64,000 bases of DNA. Origin: Ruoffia tabacinasalis (GTDB lineage Bacteria > Bacillota > Bacilli > Lactobacillales > Aerococcaceae). Below, piece by piece: positions 7,371 through 14,483 of this stretch. Made by a program: the position numbers and the translations under genes. Location of the stretch: contig NZ_VBSP01000002.1 of the NCBI RefSeq assembly GCF_005864045.1, positions 62,001 through 126,000 of the forward strand. The letters are read 5' to 3'. Positions within the stretch are counted from its first letter, which is position 1. Every line of letters starts with the position of its first letter. The notes under the pieces were generated by a model that ran no database searches, was not told the origin of the DNA, and was given only the letters and a program-made list of their open reading frames with translations.

Positions 7371-9086
7371 TTAGAACAGACTGATGTTCTCAACATATAA
7401 CTCTTTCTGTTTCTCGTTCCCAATAAAATCATCCACACGTTTATTTGCTAAATCAATGTACCAAGTCTTATCTAACCAATCTGGTATGGATAGCTCTGTC
7501 ACATCTTCATTAACGAGTGTGACTGCATCGGGTGTGTGTGGTATCTTGCTTGTCTTACCATTTTTTAGATAGGATAAGTTTAAGCCATTAGTGTTAGAAA
7601 ATACTCTAAATGTTTTTTCATTGCGAACTTCACGACCATATTTAGCGCCATCAAACTTATCTGTGATACGTACCACTCGCTGGAAGTCTATAAGGTTTTC
7701 AGCGTGATTTATTGTGTCTTCTACGCTTATTCCATGGATAAAATAATTCTTAACGGCTTGATTTACAATAGGCAAGTCATTGTCTATGATTGATAAATCT
7801 TTAGTGTACTGACCAACTGCTGTGACTCTATCACCTATCAATATGTAATTGTTCACATCTTTTTGATGGACACGATCATAATATTCAAAACTCATCGTTA
7901 ATCCTGTTCGCTCTTCCCACTCAAAAACAATATCATCCAGTTGGTCAAAATCTTTACGTTTAATCTTAACCAAGATACCATCTGTGTTGGATTGAATAAG
8001 TTCGATGATTGGTTCTAACTTATCGATTAAATCAACAATAAAACATTGGCCAAAGATACATGTAAGTAACCTGTTGCGTGGGTCATATAACTTATTAAAC
8101 CTATCTCCGCTCGCGCCGTACACGATGTTACAAAACTCTTTATAAGGCAGTCTTGCAGCATGAGGTCCTAACTCTTTCAATCTTAAGGATTCATCTAAAC
8201 TCCATTCATATTTTGATTTAAACCTTGCACCACGACTTAATAAGTCATAGTTTAAAAGTAACGTTGGATAAAGTTGATTAACATCTAACAAAATAATATA
8301 TTCATCCGACTTCGCTTGTGTGTGATAATTCTTCAGCGCACCATGTATGCCACCTTTACCAAGTTTGTTCTCTACACCAGCTATATCGATGGTTAAATCT
8401 GCATCTAACACACGTCTGCGGTTAAAGAATGTTAACACCTCGTCATACTTACCTAACTCAGCGTCGAACGGCGCCCAAATGTCGTATTCATCATCTTTAT
8501 TAATTTTACGTGCCTTTAATATCTCTGCACCCAATTGCGCCATAGACTTACTGATATGTTTGAGATGTAACTTAAATTGGTTAACTAGCGCCAACTTCGC
8601 ATTGAATGTGTCTAACGTTTCCATGAATACCAAAAAGATTTGTTGGACGTCATATCGCAAATGTTTTGCTACGTCTAAAAGTTCTTGATCAGTCAGTTTG
8701 CGTTTCAAATTAAAAGGGACAGACGACTCGCGTATGTCATGTCCCATGAAACCAACTATTGTTTTGAGTGAGTGATTATTAATCTTTGTATCGTAATTAT
8801 TAATACTGAAATCTTTCAACTTGTCACTAAACTCCCACCCTTGTTTTTGTTGTCGGATAATAAAATCTGACATGTCATACGGGTTATAACCACCTAAGAT
8901 ACTAGCTAAAATATACTTGTCATAACTGGTACTGTTATAACCGACCCAGACGGTGCGTTTAAACTCGTTGTAAAATTTAGTGAGTGCTTTAACATTATTA
9001 ATAATTAATGATTCTTGTTTTGTTTCTGTGTCTAGCAGGCTGACTAACCAGTCCTGCTTAAACACTGAAAACTTGTAAATTATCAT
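7371..9086 (-). CDS. Phage family B DNA polymerase
   Basis: This 571-residue polymerase is short for family B. Motif A is DVNQLYP (D268), motif B is the KEFCNIVYG segment (about 316-324) and motif C is NTDG (367-370, in place of DTDS). An exonuclease domain is recognisable by Exo II GYNSTSYDKYIL (N51, D56) and an Exo III-like LRYDVQQI (D146). At the place where relatives usually show DxE (YDFEVF-like) it reads YKFSVF, so proofreading may be lost. It presumably elongates from primers made by the neighbouring primase. Confidence 0.85.
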   Translation of the reverse strand: MIIYKFSVFKQDWLVSLLDTETKQESLIINNVKALTKFYNEFKRTVWVGYNSTSYDKYILASILGGYNPYDMSDFIIRQQKQGWEFSDKLKDFSINNYDTKINNHSLKTIVGFMGHDIRESSVPFNLKRKLTDQELLDVAKHLRYDVQQIFLVFMETLDTFNAKLALVNQFKLHLKHISKSMAQLGAEILKARKINKDDEYDIWAPFDAELGKYDEVLTFFNRRRVLDADLTIDIAGVENKLGKGGIHGALKNYHTQAKSDEYIILLDVNQLYPTLLLNYDLLSRGARFKSKYEWSLDESLRLKELGPHAARLPYKEFCNIVYGASGDRFNKLYDPRNRLLTCIFGQCFIVDLIDKLEPIIELIQSNTDGILVKIKRKDFDQLDDIVFEWEERTGLTMSFEYYDRVHQKDVNNYILIGDRVTAVGQYTKDLSIIDNDLPIVNQAVKNYFIHGISVEDTINHAENLIDFQRVVRITDKFDGAKYGREVRNEKTFRVFSNTNGLNLSYLKNGKTSKIPHTPDAVTLVNEDVTELSIPDWLDKTWYIDLANKRVDDFIGNEKQKELYVENISLF

Positions 9087-9092
9087 TGAGTG

Positions 9093-9362
9093 TCACTCCT
9101 TGTAAACTACTGTGTAATAAGTCTTGCTAACTGGATTGTAATACTCCATGTGTATTTCTGGCACCGCATCATCGCCTACTTTATGTTGGCTGACTAACAT
9201 TGGCTGGTCGCCTTGGATAAGTTGGTTATAGATTGGATCGTGTGTTGGTTCGCTGGGTTGGGATAAGTGATTTGAAATTAAATATATCGCATAGGCAATT
9301 TGGATAATTATAGATAGACCAATCAATATTTGCCCAATGGTCAATAGTTTGTTTTTATCCAT
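9093..9362 (-). CDS. Small phage membrane-anchored protein
   Basis: The 89-residue product has an N-terminal membrane segment (about residues 8-30, LLTIGQILIGLSIIIQIAYAIYL) and an external-looking soluble tail. I chose the ATG at 9362 (MDKNK) over an upstream TTG. The chosen ATG overlaps the last codons of a tiny ORF (9355-9423), suggesting coupling. No family recognised. Confidence 0.6.
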   Translation of the reverse strand: MDKNKLLTIGQILIGLSIIIQIAYAIYLISNHLSQPSEPTHDPIYNQLIQGDQPMLVSQHKVGDDAVPEIHMEYYNPVSKTYYTVVYKE

Positions 9363-9423
9363 TACCTTGCACCGCCTTAACAAAATCTGCGTTTAAGTCT
9401 GTGATTGTTTTTGTTGTTTTCAT
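9355..9423 (-). CDS. Tiny phage ORF (22 aa) sharing a TITDLN motif
   Basis: MKTTKTITDLNADFVKAVQGNG begins 9 nt after a GGAGG. Its first half closely matches the start of the 69-residue protein at 10835-11044 (KKAKTITDLNSAFHKRV) although the codons differ, which argues that it is really translated. It overlaps the start of the next gene, so it may also serve as a coupling leader. Function unknown. Confidence 0.5.
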   Translation of the reverse strand: MKTTKTITDLNADFVKAVQGNG

Positions 9424-9461
9424 TCTTTTACCTCCTGTTAGAATGATTATGTTGTAAATCC

Positions 9462-9842
9462 TTAGATAGTTAATATGCCAATGACTTCCTTGATTAGCAT
9501 ATATTCAGGTGATAATAACTTCATCACACCTCTATAAACACCGAAGCTCGCTAGTATACTGATAACGATTAATATGGTTGACAGCACCAGTGTAAATACT
9601 CTTAAATTTTCCGACCATCTATTTGTTGCCCAACTACCCGTATCAAGCTCGTCTGATTTATATTTTAGATATCTAATGATAAATACTAGAGACAGTATGA
9701 TGATAAGATAAATAGCTATCGTTACCCCACCCTCTACCTGAATACCTCTCGCATAAGTGTTGAACACATCCGAACCGATAGCTGGTAATTCGGACAGACC
9801 TTGTCTTAGTAGTTCTAACATGTTGGTTAATTCTTGTTCCAC
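9462..9842 (-). CDS. Phage membrane protein, three predicted helices
   Basis: This 126-residue protein has hydrophobic segments at about 39-58 (TIAIYLIIILSLVFIIRYL), 80-103 (VFTLVLSTILIVISILASFG) and a shorter one at the C-terminus. The start is a GTG sharing one base with the stop codon of the MazG-like gene, with GGAGG 10 nt upstream. I do not recognise it; its location among replication genes makes a holin unlikely. Confidence 0.62.
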   Translation of the reverse strand: MEQELTNMLELLRQGLSELPAIGSDVFNTYARGIQVEGGVTIAIYLIIILSLVFIIRYLKYKSDELDTGSWATNRWSENLRVFTLVLSTILIVISILASFGVYRGVMKLLSPEYMLIKEVIGILTI

Positions 9843-10141
9843 TATAAATCCGCCTCCTTAACAAACACTCCATCAATTACCTTACCCTTTCGGTCTTTAA
9901 TTTCCTCATACGCACTATTCAGACAATCCATAATATCTAAATCACGTTGCATGCAGTAGCCAATCAGCACAACCAAAATATCTCCAACTGCATCTATTTC
10001 TTCGGCTCTGTCATCTTCATTGTACGCTAGGATAAGTTCCTCAACTTCTTCTTGTAGTTTCTCAAGTTGACCAACACCATCTAGGCTATGTAAGTTACGA
10101 TCAACAAACCATTGTTCTACTTTTTTGATTAATTGTTCCAT
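9842..10141 (-). CDS. MazG-like nucleotide pyrophosphohydrolase
   Basis: In this 99-residue protein the helix LEKLQEEVEELILA (E-x-x-E-x-x-E metal site) and the later EIDAVGDILVVLIGY (E/D pair) match the MazG/dUTPase-like all-alpha fold. Such enzymes hydrolyse nucleoside triphosphates to monophosphates and pyrophosphate, and in phages may adjust nucleotide pools or alarmone levels. Preceded by GGAGG; overlaps the upstream gene by 13 bp. Confidence 0.8.
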   Translation of the reverse strand: MEQLIKKVEQWFVDRNLHSLDGVGQLEKLQEEVEELILAYNEDDRAEEIDAVGDILVVLIGYCMQRDLDIMDCLNSAYEEIKDRKGKVIDGVFVKEADL

Positions 10142-10410
10142 TCTTGCTCCTCCAAATACACAGTTTCATTAAGCTCGCCGTCATCAATAATTCTACTTAA
10201 TAACTCATCAGTAATCGCATCTATGAGTTTCTCACTGAATTTCATCGTACCCAATCCGTGATTCCTGTAATCTATCAGTGTCGATCCATTTCTCTTTATC
10301 GCATGGTTTATCTTCCATTCGAGGATGAGTTCGGAAACATCCGCATATATTTCGTCCACTATTCGTTCTACTTCCGAATCCATCGGGCGTCTTACTTTTG
10401 ATTGCATCAT
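10129..10410 (-). CDS. Phage protein of unknown function
   Basis: The 93-residue acidic, helical protein begins 7 nt after GGAGG. Its ATG overlaps the stop of the preceding tiny ORF (ATGA), and its end overlaps the MazG-like gene by 13 bp. It is one link in a tightly coupled chain of small early genes. No domain recognised. Confidence 0.6.
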   Translation of the reverse strand: MMQSKVRRPMDSEVERIVDEIYADVSELILEWKINHAIKRNGSTLIDYRNHGLGTMKFSEKLIDAITDELLSRIIDDGELNETVYLEEQEWNN

Positions 10411-10544
10411 TCTTGTTCCTCCAAATCACGCTTATCTATTAAATCGAAAATCTGCTCTAATGCGCATCCTGCTGAAGTTACCCCTGAGCTATACATGTCA
10501 ATAGCAAACTTTATTCTTATTAATAACGTTTCTTCCTCACTCAT
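10407..10544 (-). CDS. Tiny phage ORF (45 aa)
   Basis: The product begins MSEEETLLIRIKFAIDMY and ends in IDKRDLEEQE. The start follows GAGGAGGG, overlaps the upstream stop as ATGA, and the stop overlaps the next start as ATGA. Two such overlaps and a strong ribosome site make it a real gene. Function unknown. Confidence 0.62.
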   Translation of the reverse strand: MSEEETLLIRIKFAIDMYSSGVTSAGCALEQIFDLIDKRDLEEQE

Positions 10545-10834
10545 TCCGATACACCCTCCTCATAAAACGCAATCTTAACTTCAGTTAACAAAACTTCTTT
10601 CACGTCATTTAAATCTAAATACCCTTGATTAAAAGCTTCAATAGCTTCCTGATAATGTTTTAGGTATCTCTCTAACCTAACCTTACCGAACCCAAACTTA
10701 TCCTTTAATACCAACAGCGGTATCAAGTTAACTACTTCGGCAGCCTTTGATGCCGCTTCTGCTTTCAGCTTCTCAATCTGCTTGGGTGTTAACTCAACTG
10801 GCTTATTCCGTAACTGATGTCTAAGTTTCTTCAT
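10541..10834 (-). CDS. Phage protein of unknown function
   Basis: This 97-residue protein has a basic N-terminus (MKKLRHQLRNK) and amphipathic helices. KFGFGKVRLERYLKHY looks like a small helix-turn-helix or phage-core helix seen in early phage proteins, but I cannot name a family. It starts directly after the stop of the TITDLN protein gene, with GAGGTGG upstream. Confidence 0.6.
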   Translation of the reverse strand: MKKLRHQLRNKPVELTPKQIEKLKAEAASKAAEVVNLIPLLVLKDKFGFGKVRLERYLKHYQEAIEAFNQGYLDLNDVKEVLLTEVKIAFYEEGVSE

Positions 10835-11044
10835 CTAATCGCCACCTCGATTAACTAAATAATCTCCACCAACTTCATAGCTACTCAAACGTGCATTTTC
10901 CTGCTCATACGCAATCACTAGCGCGACCATGTAGTCAGCGAAAGTTTGAGCTTGTAACTGTTTATAATCGTATTCCTGCGTTAGCTTAACCACTCGTTTG
11001 TGAAATGCGCTGTTTAGATCAGTTATCGTTTTTGCTTTCTTCAT
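10835..11044 (-). CDS. Phage protein with N-terminal TITDLN motif
   Basis: The 69-residue protein is otherwise unrecognised. Its first ~20 residues match the 22-residue ORF at 9355-9423 (K-TITDLN--F-K-V). The remainder is helical and polar. Its ATG overlaps the stop of the upstream CxxC mini-protein as ATGA. Confidence 0.6.
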   Translation of the reverse strand: MKKAKTITDLNSAFHKRVVKLTQEYDYKQLQAQTFADYMVALVIAYEQENARLSSYEVGGDYLVNRGGD

Positions 11045-11160
11045 AAATCCACCCGCTTCTTACATTTATGACACCACTTGTATTTATACTTAGATCCGTC
11101 TGAATTTAATACGCTGTTCCAATCATGAAAGCATAATACCTGTTTCAATTTATCAAACAT
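11041..11160 (-). CDS. Small CxxC protein (39 aa), possible zinc knuckle
   Basis: The translation begins MFDKLKQVLCFHDWN and ends YKYKWCHKCKKRVDL. It has a Cys-Phe-His pair early and a Cys-His-Lys-Cys pair near the end, a plausible four-ligand zinc site. A GGAGG lies 7 nt upstream; the start overlaps the DUF1599 gene by 8 bp, and the stop overlaps the next ATG. Conserved spacing and coupling support expression. Confidence 0.6.
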   Translation of the reverse strand: MFDKLKQVLCFHDWNSVLNSDGSKYKYKWCHKCKKRVDL

Positions 11161-11680
11161 TTTTATCCTCCTTGCTTAGCCATATCAATGTCATGACCGC
11201 ATAATTCGCTAAATCGATTAATGTATCTTCAATGGATTCACTTTTGATCTGCGCTTGTTTACTTATCAGTTGTGAAAAGCGGTTATACTTATCGCCTAAT
11301 CTAATCTTGGCCACCAGCAAACCATCAGCATCCAGTGATCTATCAAAGCTATTCCCATAATCTGCATTTTTTCTTTCATACAAATTATTCATTAAATCAG
11401 TAATATGTTTAAATGTTAGCGGTGTTTCGCCCTCTTTAAGTTGATAGCTTTCAACTCGGCAACTTGCGCAAATTTCCCCCTTGCCGAATTCTTCGATTGG
11501 TTTTACTTTGTCGCAACTTGTGCAATGATAAAACAAACCTGTTGGCATTTTTGCATTAATATTTTGATTAGCAACTGAATCAAATAGAAGCAATGTTTCT
11601 TTGTCTTTTACTCCGATAATACTTCCTGTCACCCCATTAAGTGTGACTTGCTCTCCGATAAAATCTAAGATGTTCCCCAT
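11153..11680 (-). CDS. DUF1599-like protein with N-terminal zinc ribbon
   Basis: Residues ~1-45 are a small beta fold, followed by a zinc ribbon (CTSCDK...GEICASC). Residues ~85-170 match the DUF1599 pattern: LMNNLYERKNADYGNSFD, then LVAKIRLGDKYNRF and IEDTLIDLANYAVM. DUF1599 proteins occur in phages, often near nucleotide-metabolism genes, and are MazG-like all-alpha in appearance. Biochemical role is not established from sequence. It neighbours a redoxin. Confidence 0.75.
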   Translation of the reverse strand: MGNILDFIGEQVTLNGVTGSIIGVKDKETLLLFDSVANQNINAKMPTGLFYHCTSCDKVKPIEEFGKGEICASCRVESYQLKEGETPLTFKHITDLMNNLYERKNADYGNSFDRSLDADGLLVAKIRLGDKYNRFSQLISKQAQIKSESIEDTLIDLANYAVMTLIWLSKEDKNV

Positions 11681-11682
11681 AA

Positions 11683-11907
11683 TTATTCACCTAGCTTTGC
11701 TAGTAAGTCTGGTCTAAAGCCAAAAATTGGTTCGTGTCCGTCCGCTGTGATTACTGGCATTCCTTGCGCTCCTAAGTCCTTTACGTGTTGTAACGCTTGC
11801 TCATCTGCCATAACATCAACAACATTAAATTCAATTCCTTTGTCTGTTAAATATCTTTTAGTAGCGTCGCACGCCATACAATTCGGTTTTGTGTATATTT
11901 TTATCAT
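11683..11907 (-). CDS. Glutaredoxin/NrdH-like redoxin
   Basis: In this 74-residue thioredoxin fold, CMAC (about residues 10-13) is the redox pair, the cis-proline loop reads GMPVI (about 53), and FGFRPDLLAKL matches the NrdH C-terminus. Such redoxins reduce ribonucleotide reductase; no reductase gene is visible in the window, so the phage form may serve the host enzyme. Strong AGGAGGGG ribosome site. Confidence 0.88.
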   Translation of the reverse strand: MIKIYTKPNCMACDATKRYLTDKGIEFNVVDVMADEQALQHVKDLGAQGMPVITADGHEPIFGFRPDLLAKLGE

Positions 11908-11909
11908 AT

Positions 11910-12386
11910 TTATTCCCCTCCTGTAAGCTCATTCACGCGGTTATTCGTGTAGTTAAGTAAATCATTCACTTGCGCTTCTACTTGCGCCATTTGCCCGTTT
12001 AAATTGCCTAGTTCGTTATTCAGTTGATTGATATGCTCTTGCTTAGCGTTTACTTCCTGTTGTTTTACTTCTAATTCTTCTTGTTTACGACTAATTTCAT
12101 GGTTTTTATTCGTCAGCTCAACCGAATGATTGTTTTTGATTTGCTCAATGTCACTTTTTAACTGATCAACTTCATTTTGTAACTGCTCTTTGTTGCCTGC
12201 TTCGCTGTCCAGTTGCGCTTGTAATTGCTCCGCCTTTTGCTTTTGATTCATTGCAAAATTAAACGTAAAATCGTAATCGCTTCTAATCTGGTTTAGACTA
12301 TCAAATACGTTTGTTGACGCGTACCCAACTACGCCCCCTAGTGATAATAGTGCCACCGCTGTTAATGCTTTAAATCTCTTTTTCAT
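11910..12386 (-). CDS. Phage coiled-coil protein with N-terminal membrane segment
   Basis: The 158-residue protein starts with a basic stretch and a hydrophobic segment (ALTAVALLSLGGVVGYAST, about 7-25), followed by ~110 residues of glutamine-, glutamate- and asparagine-rich coiled coil. It may be an anchored or exported rod. It heads a sub-operon downstream of a terminator. No specific family recognised. Confidence 0.65.
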   Translation of the reverse strand: MKKRFKALTAVALLSLGGVVGYASTNVFDSLNQIRSDYDFTFNFAMNQKQKAEQLQAQLDSEAGNKEQLQNEVDQLKSDIEQIKNNHSVELTNKNHEISRKQEELEVKQQEVNAKQEHINQLNNELGNLNGQMAQVEAQVNDLLNYTNNRVNELTGGE

Positions 12387-12406
12387 TTAATATTCCTCCT
12401 AAATCT

Positions 12407-12440
12407 ATAAAAAATTGGAGTGAGTGTTTAAACCCACTCC
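12407..12440 (-). terminator. Terminator after the DUF669 gene
   Basis: In the leftward transcript GGAGTG (12435-12440 complement) pairs with CACTCC (12417-12422 complement), followed by AATTTTTT. It would attenuate transcription between the recombination block and the redoxin-polymerase block. Confidence 0.68.
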
Positions 12441-12448
12441 CAAGTAAT

Positions 12449-12931
12449 TTACTCTAAGACTTCCAAGATTTTAAATGTGTCATATCCGCCTCTGTTTTTA
12501 CCTTTTTCAATAATATAGTTCCAGTTGTCTCCGATAATTTCATCTGCGATGTCTAAGATCAGTTCGTTATAATCTCCAAAGTTTTTAAACTCAACATCAT
12601 CGCTATCCCATAAATTACGTAACATCTCATTGTTATTATGGATTTGGTATCCAATCGCCTTCTCATTGCCTGGTTGCATCACACCGTTGTAGAATAATTT
12701 ATATGATTTGTACTCGCCGTCTAAAATCTCAAATTGAATTTTAAGCATTGGGTCTCCACCTGAACCGTCATCTCTTTTCTTACTTTGACCTAGCTCCATT
12801 GACGCCACTCCAACCTCATACTTACCATTTGGAATATCTGGGAAGTCGCCATTCTCAGTTGCCTGTGCAATCTTGTCCTCAATACCTTCAAAATCTACTT
12901 GTTTGTCAAATTTAGTCCAATCAATACTCAT
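12449..12931 (-). CDS. DUF669 protein, probable phage ssDNA-binding protein
   Basis: This 160-residue protein has features typical of DUF669: IPNGKYEVGVASMELGQSK near residue 37, PMLKIQFEILDGEYKSYKLFYN and the C-terminal FKILEVLE. DUF669 proteins act as the single-stranded DNA-binding partner of Sak4-like recombinases in many Firmicutes phages. The Sak4-like gene lies upstream, which supports this role. Acidic overall. Confidence 0.78.
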   Translation of the reverse strand: MSIDWTKFDKQVDFEGIEDKIAQATENGDFPDIPNGKYEVGVASMELGQSKKRDDGSGGDPMLKIQFEILDGEYKSYKLFYNGVMQPGNEKAIGYQIHNNNEMLRNLWDSDDVEFKNFGDYNELILDIADEIIGDNWNYIIEKGKNRGGYDTFKILEVLE

Positions 12932-12933
12932 AA

Positions 12934-13170
12934 TTATTCGTCTCCTTCTGTGTATGTGTCTTCCGCTTGAGTTTCCATGATTCCTGCTGCGGTGTTATAT
13001 TTCATGTTTAACTTAACTAAGTAATACTCGCCGTTTTTGTTTGATTTTAGATCAATAGCATGTCCGATAACTTCTTCGCCAAACTCGTCACGTGCATCTT
13101 CGACAATTTGGTTTGCTTCTTCTTCAGTGTTTGCAAACCATTGCTCTTTAGTGTTTAATTGTTTTTTCAT
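12934..13170 (-). CDS. Small phage protein of unknown function
   Basis: A 78-residue acidic protein (KEQWFANTEEEANQIVEDARDEFGEEVIGH) lies between the Sak4-like and DUF669 genes. It overlaps the preceding ORF by 23 bp and has a GGAG ribosome site. Similar-sized genes occupy this slot in related replication modules. No domain recognised. Confidence 0.65.
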   Translation of the reverse strand: MKKQLNTKEQWFANTEEEANQIVEDARDEFGEEVIGHAIDLKSNKNGEYYLVKLNMKYNTAAGIMETQAEDTYTEGDE

Positions 13171-13420
13171 AATTTTTCTCCAATCCTTTAATTAATTCTG
13201 GTGCGACTTGTTTAAGTTCTTCTAAGTTACTTTGCCAAAGGTCATATCGTTTCTTAGCGTTATCTAAACTCTTTTGAAAATGTTCAGCGTCACTCTTTGC
13301 CTGGTCCATATGAAATAGTGAACGGTGATATGCGTCAACGATATCCTTTCCAATTAAAACATTAACTTCTGCTTCTTCTGCGACGTCTTCTTGGTCTTTC
13401 AGTATCTTCTCCTGATTCAT
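13148..13420 (-). CDS. Phage protein of unknown function (90 aa), overlaps the ATPase tail
   Basis: I start it at the ATG at 13420, which has AGGAGG 6 nt upstream; a much longer reading of this frame upstream would only be the shadow of the ATPase tail. The product begins MNQEKILKDQED and has a coiled-coil core (FQKSLDNAKKRYDLWQSNLEEL). It overlaps the end of the ATPase gene by 59 bp in another frame. Confidence 0.62.
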   Translation of the reverse strand: MNQEKILKDQEDVAEEAEVNVLIGKDIVDAYHRSLFHMDQAKSDAEHFQKSLDNAKKRYDLWQSNLEELKQVAPELIKGLEKNYEKTIKH

Positions 13421-14483
13421 CAGTATCCTCCTGTCTGTTGTCATCATTAGCATCTTCTTTATCATTTGTATCCGTTGACTGGTCATCAACCACTTCGGCT
13501 GATTTTCTACTTCGTCTAGCTCGTCTAGGTTTTGGCTCTTCCACTTCTGGCTCAGTTTCTGGCTCAACCTCTGGCTCAATGCCTGCATCGTTTTCTGGTT
13601 TAACTTCTGGTTCAACTTCCACCTCTTTCGGCTCAGCTTTCTTACGTCTAGTTCGTGTTGGTTTTTCTTCAACTGCCTCCTTGACTTCTTCAACAGCTTC
13701 AACATCACTAATATTTGATAAGTCAGTTGGCTCTTGCTTCACTGGTTTAGCTAACCCTTTATTAGACTGTGCATACACGTTAATAAATTCGTCATAATCT
13801 AAGTCAATTTCATCGACTGACATGTTTGGAATACGTCCACCAGAGAACACATAACTCTTACTTTTAAATACCAGACGTCGGTCATCATCATTTGCTACCA
13901 CTCGACCAACAATATCGACCATACCCGCTACTTTAAGGGCTACCTTCTCACGCAAGTTCGGTTGGATAGCACTGATTTTATCTCCTGAACGTTTTGTAAA
14001 ATCTTTAGTTGTATCTTCATGACTGATAAAAATAATGTTTTCAACGTCTAAGTTGATGATACGTTTAACCATTGATAAGAATTTTGTCGTTACAATATCC
14101 CAAGCTTTAAAGCTGTTATCTGACTCGTGATCAATATCTAAATCTTCATACACTTTAAATCTTGCTGCCGTATATAAATCTTCTAGTAAGTCGAACACTA
14201 CCGTCTTAAAATCATGGTCGCCCTTTTCTAAATCTAATAATGTTTCATCCAACACATCCCATGCTAATTTGTAATCTGTTACTCGACCTTGTTTAATAAC
14301 TTGGTCTGCAATGTTCACGTAAGGTGCATCCACAAACTTAATATTTCCGTCTGTATTTAACATCAATACATCAGGGAAACTGTTTGCGAACCAGGTCTTA
14401 CCACTGAATGGTGGTCCATATAACCACACAATTCGTTTTGTTACTTTTTGAATATCTCTTCTTACATTTTTAGGCAATGCCAT
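13362..14483 (-). CDS. Sak4-like ATPase from an internal start
   Basis: This is an alternative product of the same frame: ATG at 14483 (MALPKN) preceded by AAGGAGA at 14491-14497. It would give a 373-residue protein with Walker A and B and the charged tail, the size of free-standing Sak4-type proteins in related phages. It would pair with DUF669 in strand annealing. The quality of this internal ribosome site suggests it is used, whether or not the fusion is also made. Confidence 0.68.
   Translation of the reverse strand: MALPKNVRRDIQKVTKRIVWLYGPPFSGKTWFANSFPDVLMLNTDGNIKFVDAPYVNIADQVIKQGRVTDYKLAWDVLDETLLDLEKGDHDFKTVVFDLLEDLYTAARFKVYEDLDIDHESDNSFKAWDIVTTKFLSMVKRIINLDVENIIFISHEDTTKDFTKRSGDKISAIQPNLREKVALKVAGMVDIVGRVVANDDDRRLVFKSKSYVFSGGRIPNMSVDEIDLDYDEFINVYAQSNKGLAKPVKQEPTDLSNISDVEAVEEVKEAVEEKPTRTRRKKAEPKEVEVEPEVKPENDAGIEPEVEPETEPEVEEPKPRRARRSRKSAEVVDDQSTDTNDKEDANDDNRQEDTDESGEDTERPRRRRRRSRS

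Noticed and set aside
13421-13708. Long upstream extension of the 90-residue frame (13148-13708)
   Set aside because: It only mirrors the repetitive tail of the ATPase in another frame; the ATG at 13420 has the good ribosome site.
13438-13797. Serine-rich rightward frame over the ATPase tail
   Set aside because: Low-complexity shadow of the Glu/Pro repeats; no ribosome site.
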